From: CAIYRG01 sp036273455
GTDB lineage: Bacteria; Pseudomonadota; Alphaproteobacteria; Micropepsales; Micropepsaceae
Length of the DNA stretch: 64,000 bases
Direction: 5' to 3'
Assembly (NCBI GenBank): GCA_036273455.1
Contig: DASUHP010000133.1
Span: 1 to 64,000, forward strand
Shown here in pieces: positions 8,641 through 17,800 of the stretch. The notes below the pieces were generated by a model. The model was given only the letters and a program-made list of their open reading frames with translations. It ran no database searches and was not told the origin of the DNA. Numbering within the stretch: position 1 is the stretch's first letter; each line of letters starts with the position of its first letter. The position numbers were made by a program, and so were the translations under genes.

Positions 8641-9918
8641 CTATAGCCGCCCATCGCTTTCGCTTCGCTGAAAAACACTTTTTACGTCAAAGAAAACCGC
8701 GCCCGGCTTTCCGAAGTGACGAATACGGCGAGCGCCCATCTCGATGAATTGCCGGTGCGCAACGGCAAGAATGACTGCGTCATAAGTACCGTCACGCGGC
8801 ACATCGGGCAGCACGTTGGCATCGCATTCCTCGACGGTGTTGGGATCATCGAGCCATGGATCCCAAACGTCGATATTTGCACTCAACTCATGAAGCGCCC
8901 CGATGATGTCGTTGACACGCGAATTTCTGGTGTCCGGGCAATTTTCCTTGAATGTCAGGCCAAGCACCAGAATCCGTGACTTCACGACCGGCATTTGCCG
9001 CAACATCATGAGGCGCATGACCCGGTCCGCGACATACTGGCCCATGCTGTCATTGATCCGCCGGCCGGCCAGGATGACCTCCGGGTGATAGCCGATCTCC
9101 TGGGCCCGGTGCGTCAGGTAATATGGATCGACACCGATGCAGTGGCCGCCGACGAGCCCTGGCTGGAACGGAAGAAAATTCCATTTCGTCCCCGATGCGG
9201 ACAGAATCTCTCGCGTATCCAGCCCCAAACGATTGAAGATAATCGCGAGCTCGTTCATCAGCGCGATGTTGAGATCGCGCTGCGTATTCTCGATCACTTT
9301 GGCAGCTTCGGCGACTTCAATGCTGGTGGCCTTGTGCGTCCCCGCGGGAATAATGGCGCGATACAATTCATCAATCGCCTCTGCAGCTTCCGGCGTTGAG
9401 CCGCTCGTAACTTTCACGATGTTCGGTAGCCGGCGAGACTTGTCTCCCGGATTGATACGTTCGGGGCTGTACCCAACAAAGAAATCCTCGTTGAATTTCA
9501 GGCCGGACGCGCGCTCAAGTATGGGAACGCAGATGTCGCGCGTGCAGCCTGGATAGACCGTCGATTCATACACCACTGCCGCGCCGGGGCTGATCGCGCT
9601 GCCCACCGTTTCAGAAGCGCGCTCCAGCATTTCCATGTCCGGACGCTTTGCACGGTCAATCGGCGTCGGAACCGAAATAATAAAAATACCGCACTCCCCC
9701 AGATCGTCGGGTGAACTGGAGTAGCGCAAATGCTTTGCAGCCCTGAGATCGCCCGGGTCCATTTCGCGCGTGCTGTCATGGCCCTCACGCAATTCGGCGA
9801 TACGCCGGCGCTTGACGTCAAACCCCACGACCGGCCTGAGTTTTCCGAACTCAACCGCCAGCGGCAAGCCGACATAACCAAGCCCGATGACTGCAATAGT
9901 CTTATTCGAAAGATCCAC
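8641..9918 (-). CDS. nucleotide sugar 6-dehydrogenase (UDP-HexNAc type, WbpA/TviB-like)
   Basis: A 425-residue UDP-sugar dehydrogenase that oxidises C6 of a UDP-hexose to the uronic acid in two NAD-dependent steps. The N-terminal Rossmann motif is VIGLGYVGLPLAVEFGK. VYESTVYPGCT and GYSPERINPGD follow in the order typical of the TviB/WbpA/Cap5L branch. The catalytic cysteine is in LVGGHCIGVDPYYL. The C-terminal domain has GLTFKENCPDTRNS. This branch usually acts on UDP-N-acetylglucosamine or UDP-N-acetylgalactosamine, so a HexNAcA product is more likely than glucuronate. Specificity needs assay. It is four bases upstream of the epimerase in the same unit. Confidence 0.88.
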   Translation of the reverse strand: MDLSNKTIAVIGLGYVGLPLAVEFGKLRPVVGFDVKRRRIAELREGHDSTREMDPGDLRAAKHLRYSSSPDDLGECGIFIISVPTPIDRAKRPDMEMLERASETVGSAISPGAAVVYESTVYPGCTRDICVPILERASGLKFNEDFFVGYSPERINPGDKSRRLPNIVKVTSGSTPEAAEAIDELYRAIIPAGTHKATSIEVAEAAKVIENTQRDLNIALMNELAIIFNRLGLDTREILSASGTKWNFLPFQPGLVGGHCIGVDPYYLTHRAQEIGYHPEVILAGRRINDSMGQYVADRVMRLMMLRQMPVVKSRILVLGLTFKENCPDTRNSRVNDIIGALHELSANIDVWDPWLDDPNTVEECDANVLPDVPRDGTYDAVILAVAHRQFIEMGARRIRHFGKPGAVFFDVKSVFQRSESDGRL

Positions 9919-9986
9919 TTTTCATCCTCTGGCGCAATGTCCGGCCGGCGTCCGGCCCGCTCGCACGCCAAGTCACCTGGATCGCG

Positions 9987-11138
9987 TCACGCGGCTTCAT
10001 GCCACGTCCGTCCTGCGTCATCGCACAACCGCATCAAAACCGCATCTACTGCATTCTGAAATTTTGCTGGTCCGAAACGCGCCTGTACTGCGGCCGCCAG
10101 GGCATCACCCCGAAGCGGCGGCGCAGAAAGCAGGCGGGTGATGCCTTCGCACAAGTCACGCTCCTCGACCATCATGCCCAGGGTTCCGTCGCCCAGAGCA
10201 TCCCTTGCGCCGCCAGCCGCGAGGCCGAGCGCAGGTGTACCGCACGCCATGGCTTCGAGATAAGAAATGCCAAAGCCTTCTCCGGTTGAAGGCATCACGA
10301 ACACATCCGCGGCGCGATACGCCTCCACGAGCTGATCAGCCGCCAAAGCGCCAAGAAATTGCACGCGATCTTCGACGCCATATTCGCGCGCGAGCTGCTC
10401 CAAACGGTGACGGTCGTCGCCATCACCGGCAATCAGGTACATCAGATCGTAACCCTGAGCCAAAATCGCCGGCATTGTCGAGATGACACGATCATGGCCC
10501 TTGTACCGTTCGGCTGATGCCAAACGGCCGACAGTCAGCAACAGACGTTTGTTCCCGAGACCGCGCCTTTGCCGAAATTTGGACCCGTCGCCTGGCGTAA
10601 ACATATTCGCCACCGTGTTCGACAGAACGACAACTCGATCGGGCTCAACCGCCGCCTGAGCACACATCACACTGCGCGTGTGCCGCGAAACGCAAAGAAT
10701 CAGGTCGCTTTTTTGGATGGCGCTCCACGCCACTTTTGGGCGAGACCAGATCTCAACTCCATGCGCTTGCATGACGAGTTTCGCGCGCCATTTGCGTGCA
10801 ATCAGGCAAGCCATTCGGGCAAAATGAACGTGACCGCAAAACACGACATCCGCAGGCTGCGTCAAACCGCTGACCAGCCCGGCAATGGCGAATCCGATCC
10901 GCCCTCTGGGAGTCATTTGATGAACGATTTCCGGGGCCGATACTGGATCAGGCGCGTGACGTGGCAGAATAGAAATCGATGCCACACGTCCTGAGGCAAC
11001 AAGCGCGTTAAGAAAGTCCCGATTGTACTGGGCGATCCCGCCGCGGCCACCAAAGGCGTCTCCGACCAAAGCAAAGCATCGCAGTTTTTCCCCAGCATGC
11101 CTAAAGGAGTCATGCCGGCGTAATAGATGCACAGCCAC
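9987..11138 (-). CDS. glycosyltransferase family 4
   Basis: A 383-residue GT-B glycosyltransferase. The N-terminal domain has the acceptor-side glycine loop FGGRGGIAQYNRDFL. The C-terminal domain has LLTVGRLASAERYKGHD (phosphate/donor contacts) and the E-x7-E signature GEGFGISYLEAMACGTPAL. It belongs to a different GT4 branch from the sisters at 613-3125. The GTG at 11138 used here starts inside the last 29 bases of the amidotransferase gene, which suggests coupled translation; a later start is possible because the first 20 residues are not typical. It probably adds one sugar of the repeat. Confidence 0.9.
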   Translation of the reverse strand: MAVHLLRRHDSFRHAGEKLRCFALVGDAFGGRGGIAQYNRDFLNALVASGRVASISILPRHAPDPVSAPEIVHQMTPRGRIGFAIAGLVSGLTQPADVVFCGHVHFARMACLIARKWRAKLVMQAHGVEIWSRPKVAWSAIQKSDLILCVSRHTRSVMCAQAAVEPDRVVVLSNTVANMFTPGDGSKFRQRRGLGNKRLLLTVGRLASAERYKGHDRVISTMPAILAQGYDLMYLIAGDGDDRHRLEQLAREYGVEDRVQFLGALAADQLVEAYRAADVFVMPSTGEGFGISYLEAMACGTPALGLAAGGARDALGDGTLGMMVEERDLCEGITRLLSAPPLRGDALAAAVQARFGPAKFQNAVDAVLMRLCDDAGRTWHEAA

Positions 11139-12966
11139 CTCCGGCTTGACCGAGCACGAATTGCGACCAACGCCGATAGGTCAGTCCTTTGCTGTCCGCG
11201 GTCGTTCTGGACGAGCGTTCCTGCGGCATACTGATATTTTTCATCCAGGCAGAGGTAGGCACGCCGAATCCGGTTTTTGCGCGTTTGAGGATTTCTCCTG
11301 GTAGCGGCAAGGATGGCGCGTTGGCCAAAGCCGCCTTGCCCGTGCCCGGGGCAATCCGCGCGATTGCGGGCGCAAGCTCTCGCAGTACCTGGGCGTCGAC
11401 AAACGGTGTGCGGATTTCGACGCCGTGCGCCATGCCCGCCCAATCGGCATCCCGAAGCAATTGGTTGCGCATGTAATGCAATGATTCGAGTGCACAAACG
11501 CGGCCGGTATCACTGCCAGGATCGGGCTTGAGATGGCCGGCCAGCATTTGCAAAGGCTTCAGCCGGGCAAGACCTGTCTTGACCAGACCGGAATCGAGAA
11601 ATCGATGCAACTCGGCGGGCAGAAACAATGCTCGCCGAAGCAGGTAAAGCCCTGGCCAGCTTCGTCCATATTCGAAAACCCCCAGCGCCTTCGGCTTCCA
11701 TTTCACGAGACCCGGCGCCAGTATGGGCAACAGTTCACGGCTAACGCGACCAATTCCTGGTATCATCGTCAGGAGCCGGAGTCGTTTCCGCCAGCGCGGC
11801 AGATCCATGAAGCTCGGATAACCGGCCAGAAGTTCATCTCCGCCAAGCCCGGAAAGCGCCACTTTCAGCCCTGCTTCCCTGGCTGCCTTCGCCACGAACC
11901 AGCTGTTCACACCATCAATGGAAGGTTGATCCATCGCGGAAAGGATGTCCGGCAGATCGTTATAGAATTCCGCCTCGCTCACGCACCGCACAACATGACG
12001 TGCGCCATAATGTTCAGCCAAACGGGCGGCCAGCGGCGACTCATCTTCATCCGTGTTTCGGAATTCTTCGAAGGCCAGGGTTATCGCCTGGATATCCCGC
12101 TGGCCGGCGTCGCGCATCAAACCCAGCAGCGCACCGGAATCGACGCCGGCGGAAAGAAAAACGCCGACCTCGACGTCGGCCAGCAGATGACTCTTGACGC
12201 TGTCCAGCATGGTGTTGGCGACACAAGCCGGAACTTCGGTCGCCGGTAGCGCCTCTTGTGCGCCAAGCGACAGCACGCTCGCCAAATTGGCGAATGGCCT
12301 GGGTTCACGCGGTCCGATCTTGTCGACCCACTGCGTGTGGCCGGCAGGCAGGGCGCGGATGTCGCGATACAGCGTAAAGGGCTCAGGCACACTTCCAAAC
12401 AGTTCGAAGCCGACGATCCCGGCCGGCTCAGGCTCCCGCGAAATTTTCTGTCCGGCGAGCAGCGCCTTTACCTGCGAGGCAAAGCGAAATGTCCAGCCGT
12501 CATTTGCAACGTATAGCGGTTTGATGCCGTACGGATCGCGGGCAAGAAAAAGGCCGCCTCGACGCTCATCCCAGATCGCTAAGGCGAACATCCCGCGCAG
12601 CGAACGCGCCATCTCGGGTCCGTCCTGTGCATAGAGATGCAGCAACACCTCGGTGTCGGACGAAGTGCGGAACCGCGTGCCGCGCGCCTCGAGTTCAGCA
12701 CGCAGGGCCGGATAGTTGTAAATCTCACCATTGAAGACGATGGCAAGGCGGCCATCTTCGCTGAGCATGGGCTGAGACGCGCGATCGGAAAGGTCGAGAA
12801 TCGACAAGCGGCGATGGGCCAGCGCGCAACGGCCATTCTCGCTCCACCAGGCCCCAGAACCATCTGGGCCACGCGCGCGCATGGCGTCACGTGTGGCCAG
12901 CAACTCGCTCTCTTCCGGGGCCGCCGCCGCCGGATGAAAGGCGTAAATGCCGTTCAGACCGCACAT
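11110..12966 (-). CDS. asnB: glutamine-dependent amidotransferase, asparagine synthase (AsnB) family
   Basis: A 618-residue two-domain enzyme. The initiator Met is followed by Cys2 (MCGLNGIYAF), the N-terminal nucleophile that releases ammonia from glutamine after Met removal. The glutaminase domain includes HRRLSILDLSDRASQPM and FNGEIYNY. The synthetase domain has the ATP-pyrophosphatase P-loop FLSAGVDSGALLGLM and SGLGGDELLAGYP. True AsnB makes asparagine, but members inside O-antigen loci (WbpS type) are thought to amidate hexuronic acids. Its place between uronate-forming enzymes favours that second role here, as inference. The C-terminus overlaps the next glycosyltransferase by 29 bases. 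Confidence 0.88.
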   Translation of the reverse strand: MCGLNGIYAFHPAAAAPEESELLATRDAMRARGPDGSGAWWSENGRCALAHRRLSILDLSDRASQPMLSEDGRLAIVFNGEIYNYPALRAELEARGTRFRTSSDTEVLLHLYAQDGPEMARSLRGMFALAIWDERRGGLFLARDPYGIKPLYVANDGWTFRFASQVKALLAGQKISREPEPAGIVGFELFGSVPEPFTLYRDIRALPAGHTQWVDKIGPREPRPFANLASVLSLGAQEALPATEVPACVANTMLDSVKSHLLADVEVGVFLSAGVDSGALLGLMRDAGQRDIQAITLAFEEFRNTDEDESPLAARLAEHYGARHVVRCVSEAEFYNDLPDILSAMDQPSIDGVNSWFVAKAAREAGLKVALSGLGGDELLAGYPSFMDLPRWRKRLRLLTMIPGIGRVSRELLPILAPGLVKWKPKALGVFEYGRSWPGLYLLRRALFLPAELHRFLDSGLVKTGLARLKPLQMLAGHLKPDPGSDTGRVCALESLHYMRNQLLRDADWAGMAHGVEIRTPFVDAQVLRELAPAIARIAPGTGKAALANAPSLPLPGEILKRAKTGFGVPTSAWMKNISMPQERSSRTTADSKGLTYRRWSQFVLGQAGGGCASITPA

Positions 12967-13019
12967 GTCAGTATTTCACGCGCGGGCGAGGGCGTCGCGA
13001 ACCGGTGCAACTACCGTGC

Positions 13020-13982
13020 TCAGTTACTGGCCGCAAGGGCAGGAACGATACGCTGAAAATAGGCGATGGTCTTTTCCAGCCCTTCGCTCAACGAAACGCC
13101 CGGATACCATCCGAGCAAAGATCGCGCGAGGGTGATGTCGGGTTGACGTTGTTTCGGGTCGTCCTGGGGCAACGGCCGGCGCACGATCCCGGAGCGCGTG
13201 CCGGTCATGGCAATGACTTTGTCCGCCAGTTCGCGCATGGTGAATTCGACCGGATTCCCGAGATTGATTGGCCCGGTAACCTCGTCAGGACTTTCCATCA
13301 GGCGAACGAGGCCGTCCACGAGATCGTCCACAAAGCAGAATGACCGGCTCTGGCTGCCGTCGCCGTAAATGGTGATCGGCTGGTTTTGCAACGCCTGAAC
13401 AATGAAATTGGACACGACGCGGCCGTCATTCGGATGCATGCGAGGACCATAAGTATTGAAAATCCGCGCGACCTTCACGCGCAGCCGGTGCTGGCGGTGG
13501 TAATCGAAAAACAGTGTCTCGGCGCAGCGCTTTCCCTCGTCGTAGCACGCTCTGGTACCTATCGGATTAACGTTGCCCCAATAGTCTTCCGTTTGCGGAT
13601 GAACAGCAGGGTCGCCGTAGACCTCGCTGGTCGAGGCCTGAAGAATTTTCGCCTTTAGCCGCTTGGCGAGCCCAAGCATGTTGATGGCGCCGTGGATCGA
13701 CGTCTTTGTCGTCTGAACCGGGTCGCGCTGGTAGTGGATGGGCGAGGCCGGGCAGGCGAGATTGTAGATTTCGTCGACCTCGACATAGAGCGGGAATGTC
13801 ACGTCATGCCGGATCAGCTCGAAACTTTTGTGATCCAGAAGCGACTCAATATTGCGGCGGGAGCTGGTGTAGAAATTGTCTAAGCAAAGGACTTCGTGGC
13901 CGAGCCCGAGCAGTTTTTCGCACAGATGGCATCCGATGAATCCGGCGCCTCCAGTGACGAGAATTCGTTTTTGCAGATGCAT
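13020..13982 (-). CDS. UDP-glucuronate decarboxylase (UDP-xylose synthase)
   Basis: A 320-residue short-chain dehydrogenase converting UDP-glucuronate to UDP-xylose. It shows TGGAGFIGCHLCEKLL (NAD), ASTSEVYGDP, the catalytic YDEGKRCAE, and RIFNTYGPRMHPNDGRVVSNF and YGDGSQSRSFCFVDDLV, all diagnostic of the UXS family and not of RmlB or GalE. It is the first enzyme gene of the minus-strand unit after the antiterminator. Only a poor ribosome site precedes its ATG: GGAAAGG lies 11-17 bases upstream. An ops-like element sits 18-29 bases before the start. Confidence 0.92.
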   Translation of the reverse strand: MHLQKRILVTGGAGFIGCHLCEKLLGLGHEVLCLDNFYTSSRRNIESLLDHKSFELIRHDVTFPLYVEVDEIYNLACPASPIHYQRDPVQTTKTSIHGAINMLGLAKRLKAKILQASTSEVYGDPAVHPQTEDYWGNVNPIGTRACYDEGKRCAETLFFDYHRQHRLRVKVARIFNTYGPRMHPNDGRVVSNFIVQALQNQPITIYGDGSQSRSFCFVDDLVDGLVRLMESPDEVTGPINLGNPVEFTMRELADKVIAMTGTRSGIVRRPLPQDDPKQRQPDITLARSLLGWYPGVSLSEGLEKTIAYFQRIVPALAASN

Positions 13983-13999
13983 CCGGCGGGACCTTTCCC

Positions 14000-14011
14000 C
14001 AAGCTACCGCC
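14000..14011 (-). promoter_or_regulatory. ops-like antiterminator recruitment element
   Basis: On the minus strand the bases read GGCGGTAGCTTG. The Escherichia coli ops core that pauses RNA polymerase and recruits RfaH is GGCGGTAGCGTG, so 11 of 12 positions agree. It lies between the stop of the NusG/RfaH-like gene and the start of the UDP-xylose synthase gene, on the transcribed strand, where such an element would act on the rest of the unit. GGCGG here can also pair with CCGCC near 13984-13988. Function is inferred from position and sequence. Confidence 0.55.
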
Positions 14012-14062
14012 GTTCGGGTGAATTGGCATTCACCCGGCCGGCAGCAGCAAACGCGTCTCACG

Positions 14063-14644
14063 TCAGACGATACTGTCCGTTGAGACGACGAATTCCTTCG
14101 GGAGCACGGCTGGAACACGCGCCCCCATAATCTCGAGCAACACCCGAACGCGACCCCGACCATCGAGACGTTCCAGCTCGCCAACCACATCCCCCAATGG
14201 TCCGGCGAGTATCCGGACGGCTTGACCAGGCTTGAGGTCCGGTTGCCACTCGACGACCGACTGTTCGTCGCAGGATTGCTGGAGCAATTCGACGACACCA
14301 ACCGGGACCGGCGCTGGATACTCGCCCCGCATCACCAGACTCGCGACACCATATGTGCCATTTACGCTGCGCCAGCGATCCCGCGCCAGATCGAGCGAGA
14401 CAAACAGATAGCCCGGGAAAAATGCCACCAGGACAGTATCTGTTTTTCGCGCATGCCGGCGAATCTTCCGCCGTCGTGGCAAGAACACCTGATATTGCTG
14501 ATTCTGGAGATGCGACACGGCGGCAAGCTCCCGGTGGGACAGGCATTGGACGGCATACCAGCGACGCCCCTGGGCCAGGCTGGAGGAATCCGGGTCAATG
14601 CATACCGCGGCTGTATTGGCTGCATGGTAGCGACGATGGGTCAT
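14063..14644 (-). CDS. NusG/RfaH-like transcription antitermination protein
   Basis: 193 residues. The NGN domain runs from WYAVQCLSHRELAAVSHLQN through FFPGYLFVSLDL to VNGTYGVASLVM. A KOW domain follows (LKPGQAVRILAGPLGDVVGELERL). The family binds RNA polymerase and makes it resist pausing and termination. Copies at the head of polysaccharide operons (RfaH, LoaP, UpxY type) act on their own long operon. About 25 residues before the NGN core are extra, so the start may be later; no clear ribosome site precedes the ATG. It is the first gene of a minus-strand unit of about 14 kb, and an ops-like element follows it. Confidence 0.88.
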   Translation of the reverse strand: MTHRRYHAANTAAVCIDPDSSSLAQGRRWYAVQCLSHRELAAVSHLQNQQYQVFLPRRRKIRRHARKTDTVLVAFFPGYLFVSLDLARDRWRSVNGTYGVASLVMRGEYPAPVPVGVVELLQQSCDEQSVVEWQPDLKPGQAVRILAGPLGDVVGELERLDGRGRVRVLLEIMGARVPAVLPKEFVVSTDSIV

Positions 14645-15005
14645 CGTTGACTTAGCCGCGGATTCGACGCTTGGCGCGATAGACTAACTGGTCAGCGGCA
14701 GATACCAAGCCAAACCCCCACGCCCCGACAACACAGGGCCAGCCGATCAACATACCCTCAACGACCCTGGTTTCGCCCATTGGAACGGGCGCCCGCATCG
14801 CTCAATTTTGCCAAAAGAGCTAACAGAGAATCCGGCCTCTGGAAACGATTTTATTGGGCGATTACCCGAGGTTAGGCTAGACTGGCTGGCTTAGGAACCG
14901 TCCCCGCGGCTATGCTGATGAACTGGAATTGGGCGCATCCAATGCGGCCCAAATTCGGGGCGTCGGCCGTCGCCCTGTTGTCCTATGGAGGGTTCGGCTG
15001 TTCGC
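14645..15005 (+). other. divergent intergenic region, polysaccharide locus
   Basis: About 360 bases separate the antiterminator gene (minus) from the glycosyltransferase (plus) and must hold promoters for both halves of the locus. I find only weak candidates. On the minus strand TAAAAT (14848-14853) could be a -10 without a good -35, and TTGGTA with TAGTCT 16 bases later lies nearer the gene. No convincing coding sequence or strong hairpin is seen. Confidence 0.4.
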
Positions 15006-16319
15006 ATGTCCAAAGTGCTTTTTTCGGCAACAGACGTAAGGCCGGACCTCCAACAAGCGGCGCGAGCTCTATACGAAAACAGCTGGCTTGGCGCCTATTA
15101 CACGACGTTCGCTCTGGCGGAGTGCGGCATTCCCATCCGGGCCACGGAACTCTTGGACCGGCAGTTTGGCCTTGGGCTTGCAGCACAGCTGCGCCGGCGT
15201 GCCATAGTGGAAGTTCCACCCGGGCTGGTGAAATTGTTCCCGTGGTGGGAAATACCCCGGACCCTGGTTTCGCGCGCAAATCTCGATCAGCGTCTGGCCG
15301 ACGCGCTATTTCGACGCTCAATCACCGGATTCGACCGGTACGTTGCACGGAGGATAAACGGCTATTCGGCCGTTTATGCCGGTAACGGCGCCGCATATGA
15401 AACTTTTCTCGCCGCCAGAAAAAAAAACATCCCCTGCATCTACAGCGTCCGAAGTTTCCATCCAGCGTTTGAGGATACCGCGACCCTTAGGGAGCTGGAG
15501 AATTTCCCAATCCTTCGGGCGCCGACGGATAAGTCGGCTTCAAAGGTGCGGCAGCTGCTGATGGACCGGCGAGGGAAAGAGTGGGCGATGTCAGATCTTG
15601 TCATCTTGAATTCGAAAGCCTGCCGGGATTCCCATGAGCAATATGGGCTGGACGTGAAGAAAGCTTGCGTCATCCCCCTAGGCTTTCCCGAAATTGGACC
15701 ACCAAGGACGCGGAGGGATTCAAAAGGTCCGCTGAAAATCCTGTGGGCAGGCAATTTCTCGATCCTAAAGGGTGCACACTATTTTATTCGGGCAATACAA
15801 AACATTGTTGGTGCCTTAGACATCGAAATCAGAATATTCGGTAAGGGGTCTTTACCAGTATCGGCAATCAAATCGCCGATTGATGTGCGAGCGACCATTC
15901 CGAAAGCCGAATTGCTCCAACAGTACCGCTGGGCCGACGTTCTTGTTCATCCCACGCTCGCCGACGGGTATGGAATGGCTGTTGCCGAGGCTATGTCGCA
16001 AGGTCTGCCGGCGATCACGACAGACCGCGCCGGGATATCTGAACTGATTCGACCTGGGGAAACCGGGCTCGTCGTGACGGCCGGCGATAGCGCACCGCTT
16101 GCGGCAGCACTGTGTTGGTGCGCGGAGAATCGCGAATCGCTTGGCGAAATGGGACATCGGGCACGGATAGCAGCATCCCTTTGGCAATGGAGCCACTATC
16201 GTTTTGCGCTGAACGATGCGATTAGTGGTCTTATGGAGAGGGGGCGCAACACACTCGAAACGGCATCCCTTAAAAAGCGCAACCGCTCGCCTATGATTAG
16301 CCCGGGGAAGGAAGCGTGA
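15006..16319 (+). CDS. glycosyltransferase family 4
   Basis: A GT-B glycosyltransferase of 437 residues from ATG 15006 (MSKVLFSATDV). An upstream ATG at 14985 would add seven residues. GGAGG lies 14 bases before 15006, which is long, so the start is not settled. The N-terminal half is divergent. The C-terminal half is typical: LKILWAGNFSILKGAHYFIRA, then the nucleotide-binding loop LADGYGMAVAEAMSQGLPAI. The first acidic residue of the E-x7-E signature is Asp instead of Glu, as in some GT4 enzymes. The stop overlaps the flippase start. Confidence 0.87.
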   Translation: MSKVLFSATDVRPDLQQAARALYENSWLGAYYTTFALAECGIPIRATELLDRQFGLGLAAQLRRRAIVEVPPGLVKLFPWWEIPRTLVSRANLDQRLADALFRRSITGFDRYVARRINGYSAVYAGNGAAYETFLAARKKNIPCIYSVRSFHPAFEDTATLRELENFPILRAPTDKSASKVRQLLMDRRGKEWAMSDLVILNSKACRDSHEQYGLDVKKACVIPLGFPEIGPPRTRRDSKGPLKILWAGNFSILKGAHYFIRAIQNIVGALDIEIRIFGKGSLPVSAIKSPIDVRATIPKAELLQQYRWADVLVHPTLADGYGMAVAEAMSQGLPAITTDRAGISELIRPGETGLVVTAGDSAPLAAALCWCAENRESLGEMGHRARIAASLWQWSHYRFALNDAISGLMERGRNTLETASLKKRNRSPMISPGKEA

Positions 16320-17800
16320 TAGCGACCGACGTTCTGTTCAGGTTTGCGTCGTCCATTCGAGGTCGCAAACGCCTGAGCGCAGTAGCTTTATACGGAATCG
16401 TCGGGCTCCTGCCGAAGGTCAGTTCAGCCACTCTCGCAATTTTCTATACGCGAAGGTTCGAGGCCGGGGAGTACGGAAATTACGGGATATTCGCGTCAAT
16501 TATGTATCTCTTGGCAACAGCACTCGACTTCGGGGTTGCATCCGCGGCTTTACGGAACTTCTCTTCGGATAAGAATCGGTCACTCGCGTATCTTTCCCAA
16601 GTGATCCACGCCGCCCGCCTTCTTACATACTTTGCCCTGCCCGTGTTTGGTGCTGCCCTGTACCTCCTCTGGGGACAGCTTGGCGTCCGCTTCACGCAAG
16701 CCTGGCTGTTCGTTCCGGCGCTGCTTTTGATCGCTTATTTCGGACGCACCGCAGACATGCTGGCAACGATTTGCCGCGCGATCGAGCGCCCGGGTTACTT
16801 TGCGGCCGGACAGATCACGCAGACGGCAGTTTCGATCGTGTTCGGCATCGGCTTTGTATTTTTTCTGAGGCTAGGCATCGGCGGAGCGCTGCTTGCGATG
16901 ATGTGCGCGCAAGGCACTGCCTTGCTAACCTACCAGATCATACTTGCGCCTCTATTTACCGGGGTCCGAACACATTTTGATTCGACAATAATGAGAGAGG
17001 CTCTCACTTTTGGTCTGCCGCTTGTTCCGGACAAAATCGCAAGTTGGATCCGGTTGCTGGCGTTGCGCCCCGTACTTGCACATTTGCTTCCGCTCTCTAG
17101 CGTCGGGCTCTACTCTTTCGCATCGTCCCTCGCCGTCATTCCCAATTTGCTCGCGACTCCCGTGGATTTCGCGCTCGCGCCGGTTTATTTCCGCCGAAGA
17201 GAATCAAGCGAGTCCGATGATTTTCATCGCAAAATGCTCGATTTCGGGACAATTTATGCAGCGTCCATGCTGCCGGTATGGGCTTTTGCTATTTTGTTTT
17301 GCCCCGAGATAATCCGGTTAGTCGCCGGTCAGCGCTATGTCGGGGCGGCTCCGATTTGCTCGATCCTCCTATCTGCCAGCTTTGTGCGCTTTCAGGTTCC
17401 TTTTCTACTGCGGCAGATTCAGTTTTTGAGAAAAACCTGGATTCAGTCGGCGATCACGATAACTTGGAGCGCTGCCGGAATAGGCCTGACTATCGCCACT
17501 GCGGGACGATACGGGGTCCTGTCTGCAGCGTGGAGTTCTCTTGCCACCGAGCTCGGCATTCTCCTTTCCACCGCGTGGGCCATCCGGCGACACGAGCGAG
17601 TCGGCTATCCGATATTCGTTGGGCTGTTGCTCACAGGTTGCCTAGTGGCTTTATCGGTGTGGACGTTCTCTACCAACGCCCGGGTCGATTGGTCCGCGGA
17701 GATACTGAAATTTGTAGTCGCCATTCTGGCCGCCGTGGCGTCACTCACAGTCTGGGTCTGGCCCCGGCGCCGCCTCGTTTTGCAGCTTGCGAAGGGCTAA
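16316..17800 (+). CDS. polysaccharide biosynthesis flippase (Wzx/MOP superfamily)
   Basis: A 494-residue polytopic membrane protein with 12-14 hydrophobic segments. The opening pattern (GIVGLLPKVSSATLAIFYTRRF, then EYGNYGIFASIMYLLATALDFG) is that of MOP-superfamily lipid-linked oligosaccharide flippases. GTG 16316 is the start: it overlaps the preceding stop (GTGA) and has GGAAGGAA just upstream. It would move undecaprenyl-linked repeat units across the inner membrane. No Wzy polymerase or Wzz/BceF chain-length regulator is recognised nearby, and a Wzm/Wzt ABC exporter is encoded in the same locus. Confidence 0.87.
   Translation: MIATDVLFRFASSIRGRKRLSAVALYGIVGLLPKVSSATLAIFYTRRFEAGEYGNYGIFASIMYLLATALDFGVASAALRNFSSDKNRSLAYLSQVIHAARLLTYFALPVFGAALYLLWGQLGVRFTQAWLFVPALLLIAYFGRTADMLATICRAIERPGYFAAGQITQTAVSIVFGIGFVFFLRLGIGGALLAMMCAQGTALLTYQIILAPLFTGVRTHFDSTIMREALTFGLPLVPDKIASWIRLLALRPVLAHLLPLSSVGLYSFASSLAVIPNLLATPVDFALAPVYFRRRESSESDDFHRKMLDFGTIYAASMLPVWAFAILFCPEIIRLVAGQRYVGAAPICSILLSASFVRFQVPFLLRQIQFLRKTWIQSAITITWSAAGIGLTIATAGRYGVLSAAWSSLATELGILLSTAWAIRRHERVGYPIFVGLLLTGCLVALSVWTFSTNARVDWSAEILKFVVAILAAVASLTVWVWPRRRLVLQLAKG

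Noticed and set aside
11533..12249. 238-codon open frame on the plus strand
   Set aside because: Antisense to the asparagine-synthase-type gene; no domain or ribosome site.
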